Origin: Streptomyces vietnamensis
GTDB lineage: Bacteria; Actinomycetota; Actinomycetes; Streptomycetales; Streptomycetaceae
NCBI RefSeq assembly: GCF_000830005.1
Contig: NZ_CP010407.1
Span: 8,010,001 to 8,074,000 of the forward strand
Reading direction: 5' to 3'
Length of the DNA stretch: 64,000 bases
Shown: positions 1 through 10,265 of the stretch, piece after piece
Layout of the letters: each line of letters starts with the position of its first letter
Position numbering within the stretch: position 1 is the first letter of the stretch
Translations under genes and position numbers: made by a program
The notes under the pieces: generated by a model
Databases searched by the model: none
Told to the model about the DNA's origin: nothing
Seen by the model: the letters and a program-made list of their open reading frames with translations, nothing else

Positions 1-2432
<2,432 letters not shown>

Positions 2433-2445
2433 CGCACACGCCGAA

Positions 2446-2476
2446 GCGGCGTCACCACCCGAGGTGGTGACGCCGC
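2446..2476. terminator. Bidirectional terminator hairpin
   Basis: Perfect 14-bp arms (GCGGCGTCACCACC / GGTGGTGACGCCGC) around a 3-nt loop, placed between the converging enolase and protease genes. No U-tract follows, as is usual in Streptomyces. Confidence 0.8.
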
Positions 2477-2491
2477 GTCAGCTTCGATCGG

Positions 2492-5400
2492 TCACTTGCC
2501 GAGCCACGCGTTGTGGATCGTCAGCGTCGACGTGTTCCCCTGCTTGTCCGTGACCTTGGCGGAGAACGAGACGCCGCTGTCCTTCGCCGGGCTCTTCACG
2601 GAGATCAGGCCGCCCACGACCTTCGCGGGCTGCCAGGTCTTCCCGTCGTCGTAACTCACCGACACCGCCAGGGACTTCAGGTTCGCCCCGGCCGCGGCGC
2701 CCTGCACGGTCACGGGGACCAGGACCGTGGTGCGCTCCGGGATCCGCGAGGCGAGGTCGACGGGCGCACCGAAGCGGACCGTGGACACCGGCAGCGGCGT
2801 CGTCGCCGCGACCTGCTTCGAGCGGAACGTGAAGCCCGTCTCGATCCGGGTGGAGACCCCGGCGACCTTCGCCGGCCGTTCCGCGGACGTCGTCAGCCGG
2901 TACTCGGCGTCGGCGGCGTCGACCGCGAACGGCTTCGAGCCGCTCAGCGGATCGTCGTTCTCGGCGATCTTCACGCCGTCGCGATAGAGCGTGGTCGTGG
3001 CCGAGAGGTACGGGAGTGCCGGCAGGTGACCCTGGCCGTCGGTGAACAGCGGCACGGCGCCCACGAGCTGCTGCTCGCCCGTCGCCGGGTCGGGAGCCGT
3101 ACGGAAGACACCCATGCCCTCGCCCAGGAGCGGCCCGAAGACACCGGCGTTGAAGGTCTCCCGGTACGTCCTGCCGGCCTCGTAGCGCTTCGGCCGGACC
3201 ATCTCGTACGCGCCCTCGAAGGCCGGGTAGCCCCACTGGTCCGGCGCGCCCAGCTGGTTGAACCGGGTGAGCCAGGTGGCGCCGTCGGCGGTGGAGACGT
3301 AGAAGGTGCGGGTGCCCGGCGCCGGCTGCGGCGCGGAGAAGCCGTTGCCCTCCGGCGCGCCCGGCAGATGGGCGTACGGGGAGGCGAGCGCGGTCTTCCC
3401 GGGCGCCGAGGCGCCGAGACCGACCTTCAGCGTGGCCAGCTCGTCCGCCTTCACGTGCCGGGTGTAGCCGGTCGCGACCGTGTCGACCTTGCCGCCGAAG
3501 GCCACCGAGTACTGGCTGGTGGCGTCCTTGAGGAAGTGCGCGTCCCAGGTCTGCAGGAGGGAGCCGTCGGTGACGGCCGGCCCCTGGTGGGCGGTGCGGA
3601 AGCCGGTGAAGCCCCGCAGGACCCAGCCGTTGCCGACCCGGCCGATGTCGGTGGCGCGCTCGTAGTACGTCCCCGCGTAGTCGGCCTTGTCGAGGCCGGG
3701 CACGGTGAGGTCCACCGGCTTGGTGGTGCGGGCGTCGGCGACGACCGTGGTGTCGGCGGAGACGTCGAGCTTCGGCCGGGCGATCCAGTCGGTGCCCGCC
3801 GTGTAGTCCGACGGGTCCTGGTAGACGGCCGTGTTGAGCGTGTACGAGCCCTTGGGCACCCGGATCGTGTGGGCGCCCGGTTCGTTGTCGACGCGCGCCT
3901 GGAAGTTCGCGGCGGGCCCGCCGACGCCGGTCAGGGTGGTGGAGAAGTTCGGGGCGTCGGTGCCGTCGCGGCCGAGGGTGCGGACCGTGAGGTCGTACGA
4001 CTCGGCCTCCCGGACGGCCACCGCGGCCGTGCGGACGGACCGGCCCGCGCCGGTGGCGGTGACGTAGCCCGAGTAGGCGCCGTCGACGTCACCGATCCGG
4101 GTGTCGGCGATGAGGTCGACCTCGGCGGTGCCGCCCGCGGGCACGGTCACCTTCGAGGCGCCGAGCGCGAAGAACCCGGCCGGGGCGGGCTTGCCCGACG
4201 GGTCGAGGGCGGACACCGACAGGTCGAGGGTGACGTCCGTGGCCCCGAGGTTGCGGTAGGCGACCTTCTTCGTCACGGGCTTGTCGTCGGCGTGCGGCCA
4301 GAGGGCCGTGCCGAAGTTCAGCGACACCGGCTCGGCGACGACGCTCTGGGCGAGCGCCTCGTCGACCCGGATCCGGCCCGCGCCCTGCTGGAAGGCGGTG
4401 TAGCCGCCGTCCTCGGCGGAGCCGGTCAGCGCGCCCTTGAGCTCGGCGGACTTCCAGTCGGGGTGCCGCTGCTTCAGGATCGCGGCCGCGCCCGCGACGT
4501 GCGGGGTCGCCATGGAGGTGCCGTCGAGCTGGAGGTAGCCCGGTGCGGGGTGCGGAATGCCGGGGCGCGTGTCGAGGGCGCTGCCGGCGGCGGCCGCCGC
4601 GGTGATGGCGACGCCGGGCGCGGTCACGTCGGGCTTGACGGCGCCGTCGTCGACGCGCGGGCCGGTGCTGGAGAAGGGCGCGAGCCTGTCGTCCTTGTCG
4701 ACGGCGCCGACGGTCAGCGCGGCGTCCGCGCTGCCCGGCGAACCCAGGCTCGACGCACCGGACTCGCCCTCGTTGCCCGCCGCGATCGCGAACAGGATCC
4801 CCTTCTCGGCGGACAGCCGGTCGACCGTCGCCTCCAGCGGGTCGACGCCGGGGCTGTCGGGGCCGCCGAGGCTGAGGTTGACGACGTCCGCGCCTTCGGC
4901 GGCGGCCCACTCCATGCCCGCGATGACTGCCGAGTCGTCCCCGTATCCCTCGTCGTCGAGGACCTTCCCGCTGATCACCTTGGCGCCGGGGGCGACGCCC
5001 TTGAACCGGCCGCCAGACTTCGCGCCGGTGCCGACGGCGATGGACGCGACGTGCGTGCCGTGCCCGACGCGGTCCACGGCGTCGGCGGAGGCGGAGAAGT
5101 TCTTCTCGCCGACGATCTGCGTCTTCAGGTCGTCATGGGTCTTGTCGACGCCGGTGTCGAGGACGGCGATCTTCACGCCCGTGCCGTCGAACCCGGACTC
5201 CCAGGCCTTGTCGGCGCCGATCTGCGGGACGCTGCGGTCCAGGCTCGCGCCGCGCACCCCGTCCAGCCACACCTTGTCGATGCCGGAGGCGACGGCGCGC
5301 AGCCCGCCGGCCTGAGGGTTGGTCAGCGCCTCCCACACCTTCGCCACGTCGTCCCGGGACGTACGGACGGCGTCGGCGTCGATCGTCGGGAACGTACGCC

Positions 5401-5839
5401 GCAGCCGGGTGTCACCGGCCGCGCGGACCTCGGCGCGTGCGGCGCCGGCGCCCCCTTCGTACTGCACGATCAACTTCAGACCGTCGCGGTGGCTCTTGCG
5501 CAGCCGCGGGTCGGTGAGCAGGGAGAGGTCGAAGAGCCGCTGGTCGAGGCGGCCGGTGGCGATCAGGCGCCGCGCGTCGGCGGGCACCACGAGCGTGTGG
5601 TCCCCGGTGCGCTGCACCTGTACGGGTATGTGCTCACGGCCCTTGGCGGACTCGAAGCCCACCATCCGGCCCTTGGCGTCCACCACCACGCGGTCGCCCG
5701 TGACGAGCGGGATCCGCTGGGTGCCGCCGATGCGTGAGGTGGTGTCCGGTGCGGTCGTCGCCGTGGCGGGTCCGGTCATGCCTGCGACGAGGGCCACCGA
5801 TGTGGCCGCTGCGACGGTGAAGGCGCGTGCTCTCTGCAC
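2492..5839 (-). CDS. Secreted subtilisin-like serine protease (peptidase family S8)
   Basis: About 1115 residues. An Arg-rich N-terminus and the hydrophobic stretch FTVAAATSVALVAGMTG, ending ATA, form a signal peptide. A propeptide-like region is followed by the S8 catalytic domain: Asp in AVLDTGVD (near residue 228), His in GHGTHVAS (near 260) and Ser in GTSMATPHVAGAA (near 440). The C-terminal 600 residues look like beta-rich Fn3/Ig-type domains common in large extracellular Streptomyces S8 enzymes. It probably degrades extracellular protein. The GTG at 5839 is used as start; an in-frame TTG at 5851 directly behind a GGGGGAG sequence is an alternative, and neither has ideal spacing. A frame continuing upstream to 6373 runs through the promoter region and is unlikely. 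Confidence 0.92.
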   Translation of the reverse strand: MQRARAFTVAAATSVALVAGMTGPATATTAPDTTSRIGGTQRIPLVTGDRVVVDAKGRMVGFESAKGREHIPVQVQRTGDHTLVVPADARRLIATGRLDQRLFDLSLLTDPRLRKSHRDGLKLIVQYEGGAGAARAEVRAAGDTRLRRTFPTIDADAVRTSRDDVAKVWEALTNPQAGGLRAVASGIDKVWLDGVRGASLDRSVPQIGADKAWESGFDGTGVKIAVLDTGVDKTHDDLKTQIVGEKNFSASADAVDRVGHGTHVASIAVGTGAKSGGRFKGVAPGAKVISGKVLDDEGYGDDSAVIAGMEWAAAEGADVVNLSLGGPDSPGVDPLEATVDRLSAEKGILFAIAAGNEGESGASSLGSPGSADAALTVGAVDKDDRLAPFSSTGPRVDDGAVKPDVTAPGVAITAAAAAGSALDTRPGIPHPAPGYLQLDGTSMATPHVAGAAAILKQRHPDWKSAELKGALTGSAEDGGYTAFQQGAGRIRVDEALAQSVVAEPVSLNFGTALWPHADDKPVTKKVAYRNLGATDVTLDLSVSALDPSGKPAPAGFFALGASKVTVPAGGTAEVDLIADTRIGDVDGAYSGYVTATGAGRSVRTAAVAVREAESYDLTVRTLGRDGTDAPNFSTTLTGVGGPAANFQARVDNEPGAHTIRVPKGSYTLNTAVYQDPSDYTAGTDWIARPKLDVSADTTVVADARTTKPVDLTVPGLDKADYAGTYYERATDIGRVGNGWVLRGFTGFRTAHQGPAVTDGSLLQTWDAHFLKDATSQYSVAFGGKVDTVATGYTRHVKADELATLKVGLGASAPGKTALASPYAHLPGAPEGNGFSAPQPAPGTRTFYVSTADGATWLTRFNQLGAPDQWGYPAFEGAYEMVRPKRYEAGRTYRETFNAGVFGPLLGEGMGVFRTAPDPATGEQQLVGAVPLFTDGQGHLPALPYLSATTTLYRDGVKIAENDDPLSGSKPFAVDAADAEYRLTTSAERPAKVAGVSTRIETGFTFRSKQVAATTPLPVSTVRFGAPVDLASRIPERTTVLVPVTVQGAAAGANLKSLAVSVSYDDGKTWQPAKVVGGLISVKSPAKDSGVSFSAKVTDKQGNTSTLTIHNAWLGK

Positions 5840-5851
5840 GTGTGCGCGCAA

Positions 5852-6234
5852 GTCTCCCCCAGGAGCTTGGGATGAGGTCGAATGGTCGATTCCGGCCGGG
5901 GTACGAAGACGCCTGCCGCCGGTCAGCGCAGTATGTGAGGAGAGAAAGACGTGATCAACGCGGGTGGGGGAGGGGGGAGTCGATTCACATGGTTTCAAGC
6001 CATCGTGCGGTGGCGGAGTGCGATGGGGCGACGATGACGGTGTGACGGGACGATGACGGCGGGGCGATCCTTGCGCGACAGCGGTGTGGGCCGGGACGGC
6101 TCCCGGCCAGGCCCCGCGGGCCTGTCGGGGGCCGGTCCCCGTGCGCCGGAAGCGCGCCCGTCCCCTTGGCCGTATCCGTACCCGGATGGAACGGCTCTCC
6201 GTCCGGGTACGGCGGGGACGACTTCCGGCCCGGG
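5852..6234. other. Intergenic stretch, 383 bp
   Basis: Holds the presumed promoter of the S8 protease and, at its right end, the terminator hairpin of the next minus-strand gene. Short G/A-rich repeats (GACGATGACGG twice near 6030-6060) are seen. Small open frames here lack a convincing ribosome binding site or a recognisable product. Confidence 0.5.
6176..6212 (-). terminator. Terminator hairpin of the secreted-protein gene
   Basis: Perfect 11-bp arms (CCGTACCCGGA / TCCGGGTACGG) around a 15-nt loop, 22 bp past the stop codon of the minus-strand gene ending at 6235. Confidence 0.65.
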
Positions 6235-7821
6235 CTACGGCCGGCCGTCGAGCCAGCTCAGCTTGTGCCCGTACAGCACCCGCTGGCAGTAGTCCGTGCC
6301 GACCGGGTCGGCGGCGTCCCGGTTCGCCGTGCAGTCGGTGGCCGACCCCGGGCGGTGCTCGGACAGGGACCACAGCCGGCCCGTGCCGCGCTCGAAGTAG
6401 AGGTCCTCGGCGCCCCGGGCGGTCTTGACGGCCTGGCCCTTCGTGACCAGTTGGCCGTTGCTCCAGTTGAAGCGCCAGAGGTTGCCAGGCTCGTCCGTGC
6501 CCTTCGACTCGTTCACGTACAGCGTGCCGTTGTAGGCCGTCGCGCCCTGGGCGCCGCCGTTGGTCAGCGGCAGGTAGTTGGCCCAGCCCTGGGCGGTCGC
6601 GTCGGCGGAGCGGCTCTCCAGGTCCGCGACGGAGTAGGAGGCGATGCGGCCGGTGGACGGGTAGCCGCTCTGCGGACGGCAGTACTCACCCATGATCAGG
6701 CGGTCCGGGGTGGTGCTGCGGTCGAGCGAGATGTAGGAGGCCTTCGGGGCGCCGGTGTCGACACAGGCGTAGGAACCCGCGGGATTGCCCTGCGCGGCCT
6801 TGAACTTCCAGGCGGCGACCTGCGGCATCACATAGCGGTAGCCGAAGCTGTACCAGACGTTGTCGTGCCGGCCGACCTTCGTCTTGTCCTCGGTGTTGGC
6901 AGTGGTCTGCACCCCGTCGGTGTCGCTGCCCATCGCGTCGTGCGTGGTGGGGTCGCCGTCCGGGTCCAGGTCCATGATGTAGCGCATGTCGAAGACGCGC
7001 AGGCCGTTGCGGGTGTCGGCGACGTAGAGGTAGTTGCCGTACCAGACGATGCCGCCGGCGTGGACGCCCTTCTGGATCGGGTACTCGGAGGCGTGCAGCC
7101 CGTCGAAGGAGACGTGGTCGGCCGAGTTGATGTAGGTCCAGCCCAGCAGGACGTGCCGGTACTTGACCTCGGGGCTGCCCGTGGCCGGGTTCGTGCGGCT
7201 CTGCACGAAGGTGATACGGACGCCCTTCTGGTTGCAGGCGTCGTTGGCCGCCAGCTCGGCCGCGGTGCAGTCGCCGGTCGCCGGGTCCGGGTCGGTCTCG
7301 CGGCCCGGGTCCCAGCCGTCGTACGAGGCGAACAGCTGGATGTTCCCGGCCGTGCCCCACAGCTCGTCGTCCTGGGCGTCGGAGACGCCCGAGAAACCCT
7401 GGGGGACCCACTCCTGCGAGGTGGAGTCGTCGTTCTGCAGGCAGTACTTGATGTCCGGATCCGTGGCGGTGCCGAACGGGTCGCGGGAGCACCACGGCGT
7501 CACGGTGCGGTTCGCCCCGGCCAGGAGGTTCTGCACACCCGACTTGGGGAGCACCGCGTCGAGGCGGGCGACCCGGGTGGCGGTCTCGGCGTTCAGCGCG
7601 CCGGGCGACATCGTGAAGTCACCGGGCGAGGCCGCGCCACCGGGCGAGCTCCAGGCGGTGGCCGCGAACGAGGAGGGGGCGGTTTCGGCCGCGAGGGGCT
7701 CCTGGACCGTGAAGTCCTGCGGAACGTCCTCGGCCTGGGCCGGAGCCGTGAGGCCCGTGAACGCGAGCGAGGCCGCGGCGGCTGCGGTGAGCCAGGCGCG
7801 GCGTATGCGCCTTGAGGGCAT
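6235..7821 (-). CDS. Secreted protein of unknown function
   Basis: 528 residues with a clear signal peptide: MPSRRIRRAW, a hydrophobic Ala/Leu core, then a PAQA-ED cleavage site near residue 30. The GGAGG ribosome binding site is 9 bp before the ATG. The mature protein has repeated blade-like segments such as HAGGIVWYGNYLYVADTRNGLRVFDMRYIM, GATAYNGTLYVNESKG and NLWRFNWSNGQ, which suggest a beta-propeller. It also contains an Asp-rich DLDPDGDPTTHDAMGSDTDG stretch that could bind Ca2+. Several paired Cys residues suggest disulfides. I recognise no enzyme family, so no activity is proposed. No partner gene is adjacent; it has its own terminator downstream. Confidence 0.75.
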   Translation of the reverse strand: MPSRRIRRAWLTAAAAASLAFTGLTAPAQAEDVPQDFTVQEPLAAETAPSSFAATAWSSPGGAASPGDFTMSPGALNAETATRVARLDAVLPKSGVQNLLAGANRTVTPWCSRDPFGTATDPDIKYCLQNDDSTSQEWVPQGFSGVSDAQDDELWGTAGNIQLFASYDGWDPGRETDPDPATGDCTAAELAANDACNQKGVRITFVQSRTNPATGSPEVKYRHVLLGWTYINSADHVSFDGLHASEYPIQKGVHAGGIVWYGNYLYVADTRNGLRVFDMRYIMDLDPDGDPTTHDAMGSDTDGVQTTANTEDKTKVGRHDNVWYSFGYRYVMPQVAAWKFKAAQGNPAGSYACVDTGAPKASYISLDRSTTPDRLIMGEYCRPQSGYPSTGRIASYSVADLESRSADATAQGWANYLPLTNGGAQGATAYNGTLYVNESKGTDEPGNLWRFNWSNGQLVTKGQAVKTARGAEDLYFERGTGRLWSLSEHRPGSATDCTANRDAADPVGTDYCQRVLYGHKLSWLDGRP

Positions 7822-8084
7822 ACGGGGTTGCCTCCGTTGGTCATGTGTCGGACAAGTCGAACGGAGGGTTCCAGAGCGCCGAAGCGAAACGCAAACTTGA
7901 TCGATATACCGTCAATGGGGTGGAGTTATGGCGCACTTGAAGGCGAAATGCCCGTATCGCACGACCGAGGTCGACGCGGGGGACGGCCGGGGGACGGTCG
8001 GGGGACGCCCGCTCGGTACAAGACCTGCCGCCGATCCGCACAAGATCCACACGGCAGGCCGTCGCGCCCTCCTATCATCGGCGG

Positions 8085-8753
8085 ATGCGCACTCACCGTA
8101 TTGACCGTCCGGCAGATCTCGACGTCGTCCGCGAGTCGTACGACCGGGTGGCCGACAGCTACGCCGACATGGTGGTGACGACGGGAATCGGCGACATCCG
8201 TCGCCACCCGTGGCTCAAGGCGTCGATCGACGCCTTCGCCGACAGCGTGGGCGGGCTCGGGCCCGTCCTCGACGTCGGCTGCGGCCCCGGAACGGTGACC
8301 GCGTACCTCGCCGAGCGCGGACTCGACGTGTCCGGGGTCGACCTCTCCCCCCGCATGATCGAGAACGCGCGCCGGCTCCACCCGGAGTGCCGCTTCGACG
8401 TCGCCTCCGCCACGGAACTCGACCTGGCCGAAGCGTCCCTGGGCGGCGTGCTCGGCTGGTGGTCGCTCTTCAACCTCCCCCGCGAGATCCTGCCGCAGGT
8501 GCTCGGCATGTTCGCACGCGCCCTGAAGCCGGGCGGACACCTCATCGCCGCGACGCACGTCGGCGACGAGGACCTGGAGCGCACCGAGGCGTACGGAGTC
8601 GCCTCCGTCAGCTGGACGACCCACCAGTGGCGTCCGGAGCAACTCGTGGACCTGATCGAGAAGGCGGGCCTGCACCCGGTCGCCGAACTCCGGCTCCCCG
8701 CGGACGAACACGTCGGCCCGGGCGTGGTCGTCATGGCCAAGCGCCTCGGCTGA
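8085..8753 (+). CDS. SAM-dependent methyltransferase, class I
   Basis: 222 residues. The N-terminal YDRVADSYADM motif and the SAM-binding motif I VLDVGCGPGTVTAYLAERG mark a UbiE/Methyltransf_11-type fold, followed by GVDLSPRMIENARRLHPECRFDVASA (motif II, acidic residue after the second strand) and a FNLPREILPQVLGMFARALKPGGHLIAATH segment. Substrate unknown. No adjacent biosynthetic genes define a pathway. The start ATG at 8085 fits the family N-terminus; no strong ribosome binding site is seen. Confidence 0.85.
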   Translation: MRTHRIDRPADLDVVRESYDRVADSYADMVVTTGIGDIRRHPWLKASIDAFADSVGGLGPVLDVGCGPGTVTAYLAERGLDVSGVDLSPRMIENARRLHPECRFDVASATELDLAEASLGGVLGWWSLFNLPREILPQVLGMFARALKPGGHLIAATHVGDEDLERTEAYGVASVSWTTHQWRPEQLVDLIEKAGLHPVAELRLPADEHVGPGVVVMAKRLG

Positions 8754-8933
8754 GATCCGGACGGCCCTCCGCGTGTCCGGCGTACGGCTGCTCGTCGGGG
8801 GGTGGGGGCCGGGGGTCGGGGTCCGGGGGCCGGGGATGCGGGCGGTCGGCGGTTGACCCATGGCCGGACGATCACATGACGAGGCGTCAAATCAATACTG
8901 GAGTAAGTTATTTATTTGCTCTATGTTGCTCGC

Positions 8934-10124
8934 GTGTTGCGACATCGCGCCCAGCCTCTGGTCAGTGCACCCGCCGAGACCGCGGTCCTCGCCCTGCTCC
9001 TCGCGGAGGGCCCCCTCAGCCGAGTGGAACTGGCGCGGAGGACCGGACTCTCCTCGACCGCCGTCACCAAGGCGGCCAGGCCCCTCATCGACGACGGCTA
9101 TCTGTACGAACTCCCGCCGGAGCGCACCGCACCCGGCGCCGGCCGGCCGGTCAACCCGCTCGCGGTCGCCCCCGACCGGGAGTACTTCATCGGCCTGAAG
9201 ATCAGCTCCGACCAGGTCTTCGGCGCCGTGTGCGATCTGCGGGCCGGGATCCGGGCCACGGCCGTCCGCCCGCTCGACGACTGCACCCCCGAGGCCGCCG
9301 CCGCCCTCACCGCCGGGCTCGTCGGCGAACTCCTCGACGCCGAACCCGCGTTCCGGTCCCGTACGCGCCACATCGGCGTCGCGGTGAACGGGGACGTGGA
9401 CCGGGACGGCGGCCGGCTCCGCCACTCCGGCCTCCTCGGCTGGCGCGACGTCCCGCTCGCCGAACTCCTCACCGCCGCCACCGGCCTGGCCGTCACCGTC
9501 GAGAACGACGTCAGGGCCCTGACCGTCGCGGAGCACTGGTTCGGCGAGGGCATCGGCACCGAATACTTCGCCCTCGTCACCATCGGCGCGGGCATCGGCT
9601 CCGCCCTCGTCGTCAACGGGCAGCTCCTCAGGGGCGCTCACGGGGTCGCGGGCGAGGTCGGACACCTCTGCGTCGACCCGAGCGGCCCGCGTTGCCGCTG
9701 CGGCGCGCGCGGCTGCGTCGAGGCGATCGCCTCGACCGACGCGATCCTCGCGGAAGTCCGGCAGGCCACCGGGAACCCGCACCTCACGTTCGGCGAGGTC
9801 GCCGACCTGGCCCGGGGCGACCATCCGGCGGCCCGCGAGGCCTTCGCCCGCGCCGGACACGCCATCGGGGTCGGCATCTCCGCGCTCGTCAACCTCGTCG
9901 GCCCGGAGCGGGTCGTCGTCAGCGGCGAAGGTGTCGACGCCTACGACCTGTTGAGCCGCCACATCCAGGACGCGTACGCCGCACACGCCTTCGGGGCGGC
10001 TTCCCGCTGCCCGCTGTCGCTGCGGCCGCTCCCCTGGGAGGACTGGGCCCGCGGCGGTGCCGCCGTGGCCATCCAGGCCCTCTTCCCGCAGTACGCGGTC
10101 ACCACCACGACCGGCGCCGGCTGA
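8934..10124 (+). CDS. ROK-family transcriptional repressor
   Basis: 396 residues. An N-terminal winged helix (ETAVLALLLAEGPLSRVELARRTGLSSTAVTKAARPLIDDGYL) is followed by a ROK sugar-kinase-like domain with IGVAVNGDVD, ENDVRALTVAEHWFG, LVTIGAGIGSALVVNGQLLRGAHGVAGEVGHLCVD and the zinc/ROK signature CRCGARGCVEAIAS. Such proteins sense sugars and control glycoside hydrolase or transporter genes. The gene runs directly into a GH5 enzyme gene 141 bp downstream, its likely target. The GTG at 8934 is chosen; a TTG at 8916 with GGAG about 12 bp upstream is possible. The upstream DNA (8880-8930) is unusually AT-rich for the window and probably holds the promoter and an auto-operator. Confidence 0.88.
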   Translation: MLRHRAQPLVSAPAETAVLALLLAEGPLSRVELARRTGLSSTAVTKAARPLIDDGYLYELPPERTAPGAGRPVNPLAVAPDREYFIGLKISSDQVFGAVCDLRAGIRATAVRPLDDCTPEAAAALTAGLVGELLDAEPAFRSRTRHIGVAVNGDVDRDGGRLRHSGLLGWRDVPLAELLTAATGLAVTVENDVRALTVAEHWFGEGIGTEYFALVTIGAGIGSALVVNGQLLRGAHGVAGEVGHLCVDPSGPRCRCGARGCVEAIASTDAILAEVRQATGNPHLTFGEVADLARGDHPAAREAFARAGHAIGVGISALVNLVGPERVVVSGEGVDAYDLLSRHIQDAYAAHAFGAASRCPLSLRPLPWEDWARGGAAVAIQALFPQYAVTTTTGAG

Positions 10125-10197
10125 ACATCCCGCAGCCCTCGCGTACGACACCCCTCTCCTCACCAGGCAGACGGGGCCGACCCGCACACCGCACCGA

Positions 10198-10231
10198 CCT
10201 CCCGCACCACGCACCCTCCCGCACCACGCAC
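10198..10231. repeat. Perfect tandem direct repeat, 2 x 17 bp, before GH5 gene
   Basis: The 17-mer CCTCCCGCACCACGCAC occurs twice head to tail (10198-10214 and 10215-10231), ending 34 bp before the GH5 start codon. It could be a regulator binding site or a recent slippage duplication. Confidence 0.6.
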
Positions 10232-10265
10232 AAGGCAGGTACGTCCCCACCCGTAAGGAGCCCCC

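Noticed and set aside
2513..5737. Plus-strand open frame of over 1000 codons opposite the S8 protease
   Set aside because: Low-complexity Val/Gly/Arg/Asp-rich translation mirroring the protease gene; no family features.
5827..6045. Small plus-strand frame upstream of the protease
   Set aside because: No ribosome binding site or recognisable product; overlaps the protease leader on the other strand.
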